Positions 7,172 through 14,283 are shown, counted from the stretch's first letter. The stretch is 14,334 nucleotides of DNA from an uncultured Pirellulales bacterium (GCA_947258835.1 CAMYJY010000073.1:1-14334); one strand, 5' to 3'. The notes: generated by a model not told the origin, from the letters alone. Numbers and translations are program-made.

Positions 7172-7870
7172 CTAGCTATTTTCTTCTTGCTGTCGTTTTT
7201 CTAATTTTTCGATTTGCTGTTCGATGAAGGTACTCACCGGGTGGCCGGCCAGCATTTGCTTTTGAATTTTGTACAGGATCTCGACATCGGACGGGGTATT
7301 GAGTGTTTTCAGAATGTCGGTTTGCTTTTTGGCGGGCATGCCTTGCAAGATCTGGATGACCAGATCCACACGACCGTCTTCGATCATCTTTTTCAAGAGT
7401 TCTTTCGTTTGCGTTTTGTGCGTCAGGTTTTGCCACTGCGCCCGCACACCGACCAATCCCGATTGGAGTGCTTCTTGTCGACGTTGCTCCAGGAATTGTT
7501 TGACTTCCGTACTAAAATTGTTGTAATAAGCCATGCGGGCATCGACTTGATCTCGCAGCGCCATAAATTCGTTGGTTTGTTTTTCCAGGTCGTCCACCTT
7601 GCGGTGAAAATGCAGCGCCGCAATTTGGATCAGCTGTTGTTGCTCCTCAAAAGACTTGTCTTCGCTAGGGACGTCTTGCAGATCGTTCAGTTGTTGCTCG
7701 GTCACCTCGTCGAGTTCAATGTCGTGCAGCAGCGCCATGATTTGAAACATGCGGTCATCATCCAAAATGCCCTGGTGCCGCAGATAGCCAAAGCCGGCCG
7801 CCAGCGTGATCACCGTGGCCACGCAGAAATAACCGATCAACGGAAAACAGAAGCGGATGATCATGCCCAT
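7172..7870 (-). CDS. MotE-like membrane-anchored coiled-coil flagellar protein
   Basis: A 232-residue protein with one N-terminal membrane segment (about 7-30). A long charged, Gln-rich region (about 50-150) is likely coiled coil. A C-terminal helical segment (about 155-210) includes LLKKMIEDGRVDLVIQILQGMP and ILKTLNTPSDVEILYKI, and resembles the MgtE N-terminal fold seen in MotE-type proteins. Such proteins are often encoded next to fliJ or the motor genes and are proposed flagellar chaperones or stator-associated factors. It overlaps fliJ by 10 bp. The ATG at 7870 has GAGGGG 8 nt upstream. An inner ATG at 7864 forms an ATGA overlap with the fliJ stop but is too far (14 nt) from that site. 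I give no gene symbol because the assignment rests on architecture and position. Function here is inference. Confidence 0.85.
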   Translation of the reverse strand: MGMIIRFCFPLIGYFCVATVITLAAGFGYLRHQGILDDDRMFQIMALLHDIELDEVTEQQLNDLQDVPSEDKSFEEQQQLIQIAALHFHRKVDDLEKQTNEFMALRDQVDARMAYYNNFSTEVKQFLEQRRQEALQSGLVGVRAQWQNLTHKTQTKELLKKMIEDGRVDLVIQILQGMPAKKQTDILKTLNTPSDVEILYKIQKQMLAGHPVSTFIEQQIEKLEKRQQEENS

Positions 7871-8316
7871 GGATCGTTCCCCTCGAATCGCGTGCTGGCG
7901 ATTTCATCGAGCTCCTTGGCTTCGCTGCGGAGTTGGTGTTGCCGGTGGGCGGCCAGCTGGCGAGATTCCAACTTATCCAATACGCGGACTTCTCGGTTGG
8001 CCTCCGTCAGCGCCTGCCGACGTCGCTGCACTTCGGCCTGCAGCACCTGAACTTGCTCCGCTAGGGTTGCTTCCTGGGCCCGCAGCAAGGCTTGATAGCG
8101 TTGGGCATCCAAGAGTTGGTTGACATCCGGTGCGGCACCTTGGATTGCCGCGCGTCGCGTGTTCAGCAAGGCTTGGTGTTCACTTTGAATGGCTGCCAGT
8201 TGCTGCTCGAGCACGTCCACCGCTTGGAGTGCTTCCGCAAGTTGCGCTTGCATCTGGTCGCGATGGGCTACGCGGATTTTTCGTAGCGTGGCCAGGCGGA
8301 AACGAAATCGAGACAT
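7861..8316 (-). CDS. fliJ: Flagellar export protein FliJ
   Basis: FliJ is the small coiled-coil stalk of the flagellar type III export ATPase; it sits in the FliI hexamer and links it to the FlhA/FlhB gate. The 151-residue product starts MSRFRFRLATLRKIR, the basic/aromatic start common in FliJ (F-x-F-x-L-xx-L). It continues as a nearly unbroken, Glu/Gln/Ala/Arg-rich helix with heptad-like leucines (for example VLEQQLAAIQ and LAEQVQVLQAEVQ). Family length is about 140-150. It lies directly after fliI and overlaps the next gene, which supports the call. No clear ribosome-binding site is seen before the ATG at 8316, and the 88-bp gap to fliI contains a palindromic repeat. Confidence 0.9.
   Translation of the reverse strand: MSRFRFRLATLRKIRVAHRDQMQAQLAEALQAVDVLEQQLAAIQSEHQALLNTRRAAIQGAAPDVNQLLDAQRYQALLRAQEATLAEQVQVLQAEVQRRRQALTEANREVRVLDKLESRQLAAHRQHQLRSEAKELDEIASTRFEGNDPWA
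7879..7884 (-). promoter_or_regulatory. Ribosome-binding site of the MotE-like gene, inside fliJ
   Basis: GAGGGG on the minus strand, 8 nt before the ATG at 7870 and inside the last codons of fliJ. It favours 7870 over the ATG at 7864. Confidence 0.55.
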
Positions 8317-8343
8317 CGGGCGACTAACGGTTAAGGTTTTCGC

Positions 8344-8363
8344 ATTCCCGCCACCGCGGGAAT
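8344..8363. repeat. Short palindromic repeat, copy 2 (ATTCCCGC-N4-GCGGGAAT)
   Basis: Same 8-bp arms as at 24-43, here with centre CACC, and again followed by GAC. It sits in the 88-bp gap between fliI and fliJ, so it is transcribed inside the operon and can form a short stem. No U-run follows. Confidence 0.75.
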
Positions 8364-8404
8364 GACGGGCGTAAATTTGAGTGCATCAAGTCGAGTTCGG
8401 TTAA

Positions 8405-9769
8405 TTAGCTAGTCTGGGGGGACGGGGGCGTGGTCTGTTGGCTTGTGTTGTTGGTCAACTCAGTTGTCGCGCGGTCGGCCAATTCCAGCACGGCTTGGCG
8501 GGCAGCGGCCAGGGATATTTGTTCATCTTGTTGTTGCTGGAGCAGCGTCTCGATTTGAGAGCGGAGGGCAACGGCCACGTCGAGTTGGCGATTGGATCCG
8601 GCGCGGTACGCCCCAATGGAGAGCAAGTCTTCATTTTCATGGAGCACGGCCAATAATTTTCTGAGGACTTGGGCGGCCTGCCTGTGGTCGGGGGAAGTAA
8701 CATCTGGCATCAGCCGGCTGATGCTGCCCAGCACGTCGATGGCGGGGTAGTGCCCCCGCTCGGCCAGCCGCCGGGCCAGCCAGACATGTCCATCCAGCAG
8801 GCCCCGCATGGTGTCGGCAATGGGCTCATTTTCATCATCGCCTTCTACCAACACGGAATAAAAGGCGGTGATACTGCCTTCTGCCGCACGGCCCGCCCGT
8901 TCCACCAGCTTGGGCAAGTGGGCAAATACCGAAGGCGGGAACCCACGCGTCGTCGGGGGCTCGCCAGCCGACAAACCAATTTCCCGTTGGGCCAGCGCAA
9001 AGCGCGTGATGGAGTCCATCACCAGCAAGACCTGCTGTCCCCGGTTGCGGAAATATTCGGCCACACTGGTGGCGGCATAGGCCGCCTGCACCCGCAGCAG
9101 CGCGGGCTCATTGCTGGTTGCCACCACCACGACACTCCGCGCCAGACCTGCCGGCCCCAACTCCCGCTGGATAAATTCGTTGACTTCGCGGCCGCGCTCG
9201 CCGATCAGGGCAATCACGTTCACATCGGCGTCGGTGTACCGCCCCATCATGCCCAGCAGCACACTTTTACCCACCCCCGAGCCCGCAAAAATTCCGAGAC
9301 GTTGGCCCTGCCCGCAGGTAAGCAAGCCGTCCACGGCCCGGACGCCGGTGGCCAGGGGAGCTTCAATACGTGGACGCTGCGTGGGTAGGATCCCATTGCT
9401 ATGATAGGGCATCCGTTCCTGCAGCATGGGTTGCGGCCGGCCATCGATGGCCCGCCCCCGTGCGTCAATGACCCGTCCGATCAATCCGTCACCCACGCGC
9501 AGGGTGCGCGTGGTCCGCACCAACTTGACGGGACTGCCACGGCGAATGCCCTGCAGGTTGCCTAGCGGCATCACTAAGGTTTGTTGATCGCGAAAACCCA
9601 CCACTTCCGCCTCGATGCCTGGGCCCTGGGGTTGTTCAATCGAAACCAGCGCCCCCACCGGTGCCGGAAAATCGGCCACGGCGGCGGTCAGCCCAATGGT
9701 TTGCACCACGCTGCCGGTCAAACCAGCCAGCAATGCGCCGTCAACATAAGAGGGTAAGGCTGTATTCAT
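8405..9769 (-). CDS. fliI: Flagellar export ATPase FliI
   Basis: FliI is the cytoplasmic ATPase of the flagellar type III export apparatus, related to the F1 beta subunit. The 454-residue product has the beta-barrel N domain (about 15-90). The ATPase core has Walker A GSGVGKS (163-169), the catalytic-glutamate motif GERGREVNEF (190-199, Glu191) and Walker B VLLVMDSITR (247-256). Further conserved blocks are GEPPTTRGFPPSVF (269-282), EGSITAFYSVLVEGDD (297-312) and PIADTMRGLLDGH (316-328). Length is typical; all catalytic motifs are intact. The C terminus ends in a Ser/Thr/Pro/Gln tail. The ATG at 9769 gives a normal N terminus. It is separated from fliH by an unusual 423-bp gap, so fliI-fliJ may have its own promoter or depend on read-through; no promoter is clear. 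Confidence 0.97.
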   Translation of the reverse strand: MNTALPSYVDGALLAGLTGSVVQTIGLTAAVADFPAPVGALVSIEQPQGPGIEAEVVGFRDQQTLVMPLGNLQGIRRGSPVKLVRTTRTLRVGDGLIGRVIDARGRAIDGRPQPMLQERMPYHSNGILPTQRPRIEAPLATGVRAVDGLLTCGQGQRLGIFAGSGVGKSVLLGMMGRYTDADVNVIALIGERGREVNEFIQRELGPAGLARSVVVVATSNEPALLRVQAAYAATSVAEYFRNRGQQVLLVMDSITRFALAQREIGLSAGEPPTTRGFPPSVFAHLPKLVERAGRAAEGSITAFYSVLVEGDDENEPIADTMRGLLDGHVWLARRLAERGHYPAIDVLGSISRLMPDVTSPDHRQAAQVLRKLLAVLHENEDLLSIGAYRAGSNRQLDVAVALRSQIETLLQQQQDEQISLAAARQAVLELADRATTELTNNTSQQTTPPSPQTS

Positions 9770-9796
9770 GATGGGTTGCCAATCTGAAGCATGTAG

Positions 9797-10063
9797 GAAC
9801 CACGACGAAACAACGCAACGACGAACAGGGACTTAATTTTTCGTAATACTTCAGCCATCTGCAGTAGGCAGGTCGTAAGAGCAACTGCCATCATGCGTTA
9901 CGTCCTATGCCAACGGACCCTTCAAAGTTATGCTAAGGATTAAACTTATCTTCAAGAAGCAGTTGCACTTACGACCGATCTTTCGAGCAGGCTGCGTCAT
10001 TTGGCTGAATAGTAACCATTTTTCGTTAATTGATTCGTTGTTTCCGTTGTTTCGTCGTGGTTC
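9797..10063. repeat. Fold-back (inverted-arm) element in the fliH-fliI gap
   Basis: Three collinear inverted matches pair the two halves. 9797-9815 with 10045-10063 is a 19-bp perfect match with core AACCACGACGAAACAACG. 9850-9857 with 10002-10009 is 8 bp (TTCAGCCA). 9871-9888 with 9959-9976 matches 17 of 18 (GGTCGTAAG...GCAACTGC). The centre is about 9889-9958. The stretch is AT-richer than the flanking genes, and no convincing gene lies in it. It looks like a decayed MITE-type insertion or a structured leader of fliI. No target-site duplication is evident. Confidence 0.65.
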
Positions 10064-10144
10064 AAAATTTTCTGTTACTCGCCAACAACTTTCGTGCCGA
10101 ACGGGATTGGGCTCGCCCAGCAATGCAACGTGGGTACCCGATGT

Positions 10145-10169
10145 CCACTGCTGGACAAGCCAGCAGTGG
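10145..10169. repeat. 10-bp hairpin between fliH and fliI
   Basis: A perfect inverted repeat CCACTGCTGG / CCAGCAGTGG around ACAAG, 23 bp after the fliH stop in the transcribed direction. It resembles a REP-type palindrome or a stem at the end of fliH. No U-run follows, so a classical terminator is not supported. The rest of the gap (10064-10144) shows nothing I can name. Confidence 0.6.
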
Positions 10170-10192
10170 CACCCCACTGTTAAAACATGTTC

Positions 10193-10858
10193 CTAGTTCA
10201 GTTCCTCGGCTAGCCGTGCTAGTTGGGTTTCTAATTGCATATCGATCGAACCAAATTCCGTGGTGACCACACAGCCACCTAGCGAAATTGCCTCACTGGC
10301 CACAATGGTGGTCGGTGCGGCCCGGCCGCACGTAGCCGCCAGCTGTTCCACCTGCGGTCCTAGGGTTTGATGGTCCGTGGGATGCAGCTGCACGGTGATT
10401 TCCGCCGAGCCGGAAGCCAGCTGCAGCGCCGCTTGGATCCAGGTGAGGGCAATCTCCGGTTGCTCGCGCAGTTCCCTGTGGAGGACACGTGCTGCCAGGG
10501 CCTGGGCCAGCTGCAGCAGGGAGGTTTCCCAGTGATGGAGCCAGTCCTGGCGCGCGTCTTCAATTTGTTGCACGGCCGTGGCCAAGGCAGGGGTCAGCGA
10601 TTCCATCCGCTGGGCGACTTTTTTATCCAGGATCGATTCCACGGCCGCTTGGGCTGCTTGGCGGCCGGCTTGTTCGGCGTCCCGCTTAATTTTAGCCGAT
10701 TCTTCCTGGGCGGCTTGAATGATGCGGGCCGCTTCACCGCGAACCGTCTCCAGATAGTCATCCGCCTGACGCCGTAAATCGGAAAAGTCGTAAGCCACTC
10801 CCCGCAGGTCCTGCCCGGAGGATGGCACGTAGGCGTCGTTTTTGATGATGGTGGCCAT
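10193..10858 (-). CDS. fliH: Flagellar export regulator FliH
   Basis: FliH binds FliI and brings it to the C ring and export gate. The 221-residue product has an N-terminal segment, then a long charged Ala/Glu/Gln/Arg helix (about 30-90, for example EAARIIQAAQEESAKIKRDAEQ). A C-terminal domain (about 95-221) resembles the V/F-ATPase stator E subunit. The typical end shows ITVQLHPTDH and SLGGCVVTTEFGSIDMQLETQL, which fits the family pattern of a Gly-Gly-Cys/x block followed by an acidic, Ile-Asp segment. Length is normal. It starts 33 bp after the fliG stop. No strong ribosome-binding site is visible upstream of the ATG at 10858. Confidence 0.93.
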   Translation of the reverse strand: MATIIKNDAYVPSSGQDLRGVAYDFSDLRRQADDYLETVRGEAARIIQAAQEESAKIKRDAEQAGRQAAQAAVESILDKKVAQRMESLTPALATAVQQIEDARQDWLHHWETSLLQLAQALAARVLHRELREQPEIALTWIQAALQLASGSAEITVQLHPTDHQTLGPQVEQLAATCGRAAPTTIVASEAISLGGCVVTTEFGSIDMQLETQLARLAEELN

Positions 10859-10891
10859 GGGATGGATTCGCGTGGAGTTGGCGGCGGGTGG

Positions 10892-12118
10892 TTACTGAAC
10901 TTGGGACGCAACACGTGAGGAATTTTGGGCAGATTCGTCCCGCCCCCAGAGCCAAAACCGCCGGTGGCGGGCAGCGCCGACAGCTGGCGCGGGTTGTGGG
11001 ACGGTCGGCAACACCTTGTGGGCCAGTTGTTGCTGGGCGGCCAACATGTCCCGTAAACGGGTGGGCCCTTGGGAACGCAACTGACTCAGGAATTGTTTGG
11101 CTTGGTGCCGGGACATACCTTGCGTAATTCTCTGCAGCAGGGTTTCGCTGGCACCGGCCAGGGCCAGCATCACCACCTGGCGCTCGGTTTCACGCAGAGC
11201 AACCATCAACTCGTGGTCGCTGGCTTGTTCCAGCACCGCGAGGGGGTCCTTGAGGTCGGGAGGCTGGTGGATGGGGGGAGCGGCGGGCAGGGGAGGGGGT
11301 GGCGGGGCCTGCCGCTGCACCGGTTTTTGCTGCGGCGGCTGGGGCGCAGGTACTGCGGGCCGTACGCGGTCGGCCAGTGCGGGTTGGACGCGTCGTAGCC
11401 GCGTGAGGATCGCCTGCTGTTGGGTGGGGGGGGCACTATCCAAAATCCGCTGGACCTGCTCGACGCCGGTCGCCAGGCGATGTTGTTGCTGCTGTTGTTG
11501 CTGGAGCCAGGTGCTCAACTGCGCTTCCACGACGGACACCGCTTGGGGATCGATGGTATCCAGTTCGACCATACGGCTCAGCACTTCCGCCTGCAGCTCG
11601 GTGGAAAAGGAGGACAGCACCTGGGCGGACTGCTCCGGTGCAAAGCGTGAGGCGACCAGGGCAATGGTTTGGGGGTGTTCCGCGGCCAGCAGCCGTGCCA
11701 GGGTAGTCGGATCGGCCTGCTGGATCGACTTTGGTGGACTGCTGGGGTCGGGCGAGTTTGCCAAATTGTGGCCTGGATTTTCAGGAGCTGTTTCCAGGCG
11801 GGCCAGCAGCGAGGGATCCAGCTCGACGCCTCCGGCGGCGACAGGCGGACCGATTGGAGCGGAGGTCACCTCTTCGATGTCCGGCGTGGCAGCTGGTGTT
11901 TCCACGAACTGAGCCGCCATGCTACGACGAAATTCTTTGATAATGCGCGCCCGCTCCGCGGGATCGACGGGCCCCAACCGCTGGGCGGCCGCCAGCACGG
12001 CAGTGGCAGTGGCCACCGGCAAACCGGCAAGCAAGCGCTCCGCCTCCGTTTCCTGGAGGCAGGCAACCAGAATGGCGACTTTGCGGAGCGGGGGGGGTGT
12101 GGTAGGAGCTGGAGACAT
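10892..12118 (-). CDS. fliG: Divergent FliG-like rotor protein
   Basis: FliG normally joins FliF to FliM and receives force from MotA. This 408-residue product is longer than usual (about 335). Numbered from the ATG at 12118 it has an N domain (about 10-70), a long Pro/Ser linker, a middle domain with EHPQT (147-151), a poly-Gln run (206-212), an ARM-C-like segment (ILDSAPPTQQQAILTRL, 225-241), then a Pro/Gln linker (about 252-288) where the MFxF hinge should be. The C-terminal domain (about 290-370) aligns with FliG by MSRHQAKQFL and GPTRLRD. By that alignment E. coli Lys264, Arg281, Asp288 and Asp289 are Ala321, His338, Ser345 and Gln346; only Arg297 is kept (Arg354). The start at ATG 12118 has AGAGAG 6 nt upstream; TTG at 12121 is less likely. 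Position right after fliF supports the name. Whether it is the main rotor protein is open. Confidence 0.85.
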   Translation of the reverse strand: MSPAPTTPPPLRKVAILVACLQETEAERLLAGLPVATATAVLAAAQRLGPVDPAERARIIKEFRRSMAAQFVETPAATPDIEEVTSAPIGPPVAAGGVELDPSLLARLETAPENPGHNLANSPDPSSPPKSIQQADPTTLARLLAAEHPQTIALVASRFAPEQSAQVLSSFSTELQAEVLSRMVELDTIDPQAVSVVEAQLSTWLQQQQQQQHRLATGVEQVQRILDSAPPTQQQAILTRLRRVQPALADRVRPAVPAPQPPQQKPVQRQAPPPPPLPAAPPIHQPPDLKDPLAVLEQASDHELMVALRETERQVVMLALAGASETLLQRITQGMSRHQAKQFLSQLRSQGPTRLRDMLAAQQQLAHKVLPTVPQPAPAVGAARHRRFWLWGRDESAQNSSRVASQVQ

Positions 12119-12138
12119 CAAGCACTCTCTAATTTACG

Positions 12139-12297
12139 AAGTGAAAACAGGTATCCCTAGTGCTGGCCGGTTTGGGCCGGAAAAGCCCACTCCATCGACT
12201 TGCCAACCAGTATTCGTTGCGAGCCGCCGCGGTGCGGAAAGATGGTCTGATTTTTCGGGCTTTACCGACTTCATGGAAGCCTTGTTTTCAGTTTGAG
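12139..12297 (+). repeat. 159-bp dispersed repeat, copy A
   Basis: Inverted partner of 5515-5673, about 84% identical without gaps. TGAAAACA occurs near one end (12142-12149) and inverted near the other (12283-12290). It fills most of the 246-bp fliF-fliG gap and ends about 20 nt before the fliG ATG. Inside the operon transcript this copy is read in the opposite sense to copy B, so the two could pair. The rest of the gap (12298-12367) shows no gene. Confidence 0.85.
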
Positions 12298-12367
12298 TAA
12301 TGTACTGCGTATGATAAAAACGTGTGAGCAATCATGGTCTGCGTGTGGTGGCGACTCCGCCGCCCGG

Positions 12368-14029
12368 TTAGGCGGCATTGCTGATCCAGCTACGGAGGAT
12401 GGCGGCAGCCGCATCCGGGTCTTCTTGCACAATCTCGGTCAAATCATCTTTGAGGCTATCCCCCTTTTTCAGGCGTAACCGCGGCCGCTGTTCGCCAGGC
12501 GTTTCCTCTTCGTTGGTGGGGGGGGTGGCAGAGCTATCGGCATCCACTTCCAGGGCCGCTCCGCCCAAGGCGGGCGTGGGCTCGACTTCGGGAATCGATT
12601 TCACCAGGGAGCGGAGCATGGTCAAACTGAACAAGGCCACCACGACCATGGCCAACGTGTTGAAGTTTTTGCTGGCCCACGCAAGTGCCTGCATGACCAG
12701 GGAGGGGCCTTCGATCTCGGTCGGCTGGAGGGATTCAAAAAATTGGACTTCGACTCCCGCACGTTCGTTCCTGGCGAGCTCTTTGGGAAGCAGGGGAGCC
12801 ACGATCGTTTTCACCTGTTTTTCAATTTCATCGCGAATCAGATCCCGCGCGGTACCATCCGGATAGTTCTCAGTGGGATCATTCCCCTGTTTCCGCTCGC
12901 GTTCTCGCCAGACATCGACCAAATAGTTATTCGGAATCGAAATGGCGACGCGCACTTCGGTGGGGACCAGGGCCGCGGTGCGGAGGAACTCGTCTTTTTG
13001 ACCGTTAAGAAATTCGGAAACGCTATTCGATTTTTCATTCTTATTTTTGACGATTGTCTCCGCGTCTTCTCGCACAAAATTACCGGCCGGTCCATTGGCG
13101 GTTGGCCCGGGCCTCCCGCTGGGGGCGATCTCGGAGGTTTCACTATTGTCGGTGGCCTCCGTCTGACGGATCGTGGCCGCATCGCCATCGGGCTTGACGG
13201 TCCGCGTCGTCCGTTCGATGGTGTCGTCCAAATCGGCCGCGACTTGCACGCGGAGTCCAGGGACATTGTGCAGCAGATCTTCGATGTTCGTCTTCATCAA
13301 ACGTTCGTAGGTAATCCGTTGCTGGTAATACTCGTTTTCAAAAGACGCACTAGAGACGCCACCGCCACCATAGGTTGAGCCGTCGGAGAGATCGGTGACG
13401 GTCACGTGGGACAGGTCGAGACCGGCGATGGCACCGGCCACGGCCTTTTTAATCATTTTTGCCTGCCGCGGATCGAGTGGTTCGCCGGGGCTGGGGCGAA
13501 CGTTGACCGAGGCGGTGGCCTGGCCCACCCGTGACAAGCCAACCGGTTCGCGGATGTCGTAGATGACCTGGGCCTCTTCAATGCCGTCCATGGAGCGGAC
13601 GATCATCGACAATTGCTGTTCCCGCGCCGCTTTCAGACGTTCTTGGCGGGTGACCCGATCGGTAAATGGTCCGAGTTCCAAGGCATTTTCCAAGAGCGAA
13701 TGAAAATTCGGCGGCAAGGCCCCCGCATCGGCCACCGCCGCCAGGTACTCGGCCTTGGCAGCGCTAGGTACCTTGATGCGGTTGCCCACGCGCTGGTAAC
13801 CGGTCAGCCGTGCCTGGGCAATCGCCGCTTCGGCCCGATCCACATCCCGCGCGGGAAGATATTCACCATTGAACAAAAATGCGTCCGGACTGGCCGAGTG
13901 ATGTTGGAACAAATAACCGATGCTCACGGCGATCACACCCAATAACAAAAAGGTGGTAATCCGCGCCGCCGGCGTCATCGATCCCAGCAGTTCTTTGACT
14001 TGGACTTGGGCTTGGTTGAGGAAATCCAT
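12368..14029 (-). CDS. fliF: Flagellar MS-ring protein FliF
   Basis: FliF forms the membrane MS ring, the base of the flagellum. The 553-residue product has an N-terminal membrane segment (about 21-42, FLLLGVIAVSIGYLF) and a YscJ/FliF ring domain with EAAIAQARLTGYQ, GPFTDRV and RQERLKAAREQQLSMIVRSMDGIEEAQV. It also has VNVRPSPGEPLD and a second periplasmic ring region. A second membrane segment lies at about 457-479 (LAMVVVALFSLTML). The cytoplasmic tail is acidic and Pro-rich and ends in QEDPDAAAAILRSWI, the FliG-binding signature. Length is normal. The ATG at 14029 gives a normal N terminus but has no Shine-Dalgarno sequence; a heptamer repeat array starts within 10 nt upstream. A C8 run lies in the tail (12518-12525). 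Confidence 0.96.
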   Translation of the reverse strand: MDFLNQAQVQVKELLGSMTPAARITTFLLLGVIAVSIGYLFQHHSASPDAFLFNGEYLPARDVDRAEAAIAQARLTGYQRVGNRIKVPSAAKAEYLAAVADAGALPPNFHSLLENALELGPFTDRVTRQERLKAAREQQLSMIVRSMDGIEEAQVIYDIREPVGLSRVGQATASVNVRPSPGEPLDPRQAKMIKKAVAGAIAGLDLSHVTVTDLSDGSTYGGGGVSSASFENEYYQQRITYERLMKTNIEDLLHNVPGLRVQVAADLDDTIERTTRTVKPDGDAATIRQTEATDNSETSEIAPSGRPGPTANGPAGNFVREDAETIVKNKNEKSNSVSEFLNGQKDEFLRTAALVPTEVRVAISIPNNYLVDVWRERERKQGNDPTENYPDGTARDLIRDEIEKQVKTIVAPLLPKELARNERAGVEVQFFESLQPTEIEGPSLVMQALAWASKNFNTLAMVVVALFSLTMLRSLVKSIPEVEPTPALGGAALEVDADSSATPPTNEEETPGEQRPRLRLKKGDSLKDDLTEIVQEDPDAAAAILRSWISNAA

Positions 14030-14036
14030 TTTTGAG

Positions 14037-14283
14037 TTTCGGGTTTCGGGTTTCGGGTTGTGGCGAGTTGCGGGTTGCGAGTTGCGAGTTGCGAGTTGTG
14101 GTGAGTTGCGAGTTGCGAGTTGCGAGTTGCGAGTTGCGAGTTGCGAGTTGCGAGTTGTGAGTTGTGGGTTGTGGGTTGTGGGTTGTGGCGAGTTGCGAGT
14201 TGTGGGTTGTGGGTTGTGGGTTGTGGGTTGTGGGTTGTGGGTTGTGGGTTGTGGGTTGTGGGTTGTGGGTTGTGGGTTGTGGG
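14037..14283. repeat. Heptanucleotide tandem repeat array upstream of fliF
   Basis: On the plus strand the array starts with three TTTCGGG units (14037-14057). Units of the form TTG(C/T)G(A/G)G follow from 14058 to 14283. They include a run of seven TTGCGAG (14106-14154) and a run of twelve TTGTGGG (14200-14283). Three units are 10 nt long (14058-14067, 14096-14105, 14183-14192). The run of TTGTGGG gives many GGG tracts spaced by TTGT, which matches a G-quadruplex pattern on the template strand of fliF. The array occupies the place of a fliF leader or promoter. The mixed blocks point to expansion by slippage. It is not a CRISPR: there are no unique spacers. Confidence 0.95.

Noticed and set aside
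14058..14283. CRISPR-like array
   Set aside because: Units are 7 nt with no unique spacers and no cas genes nearby; it is a simple tandem repeat.
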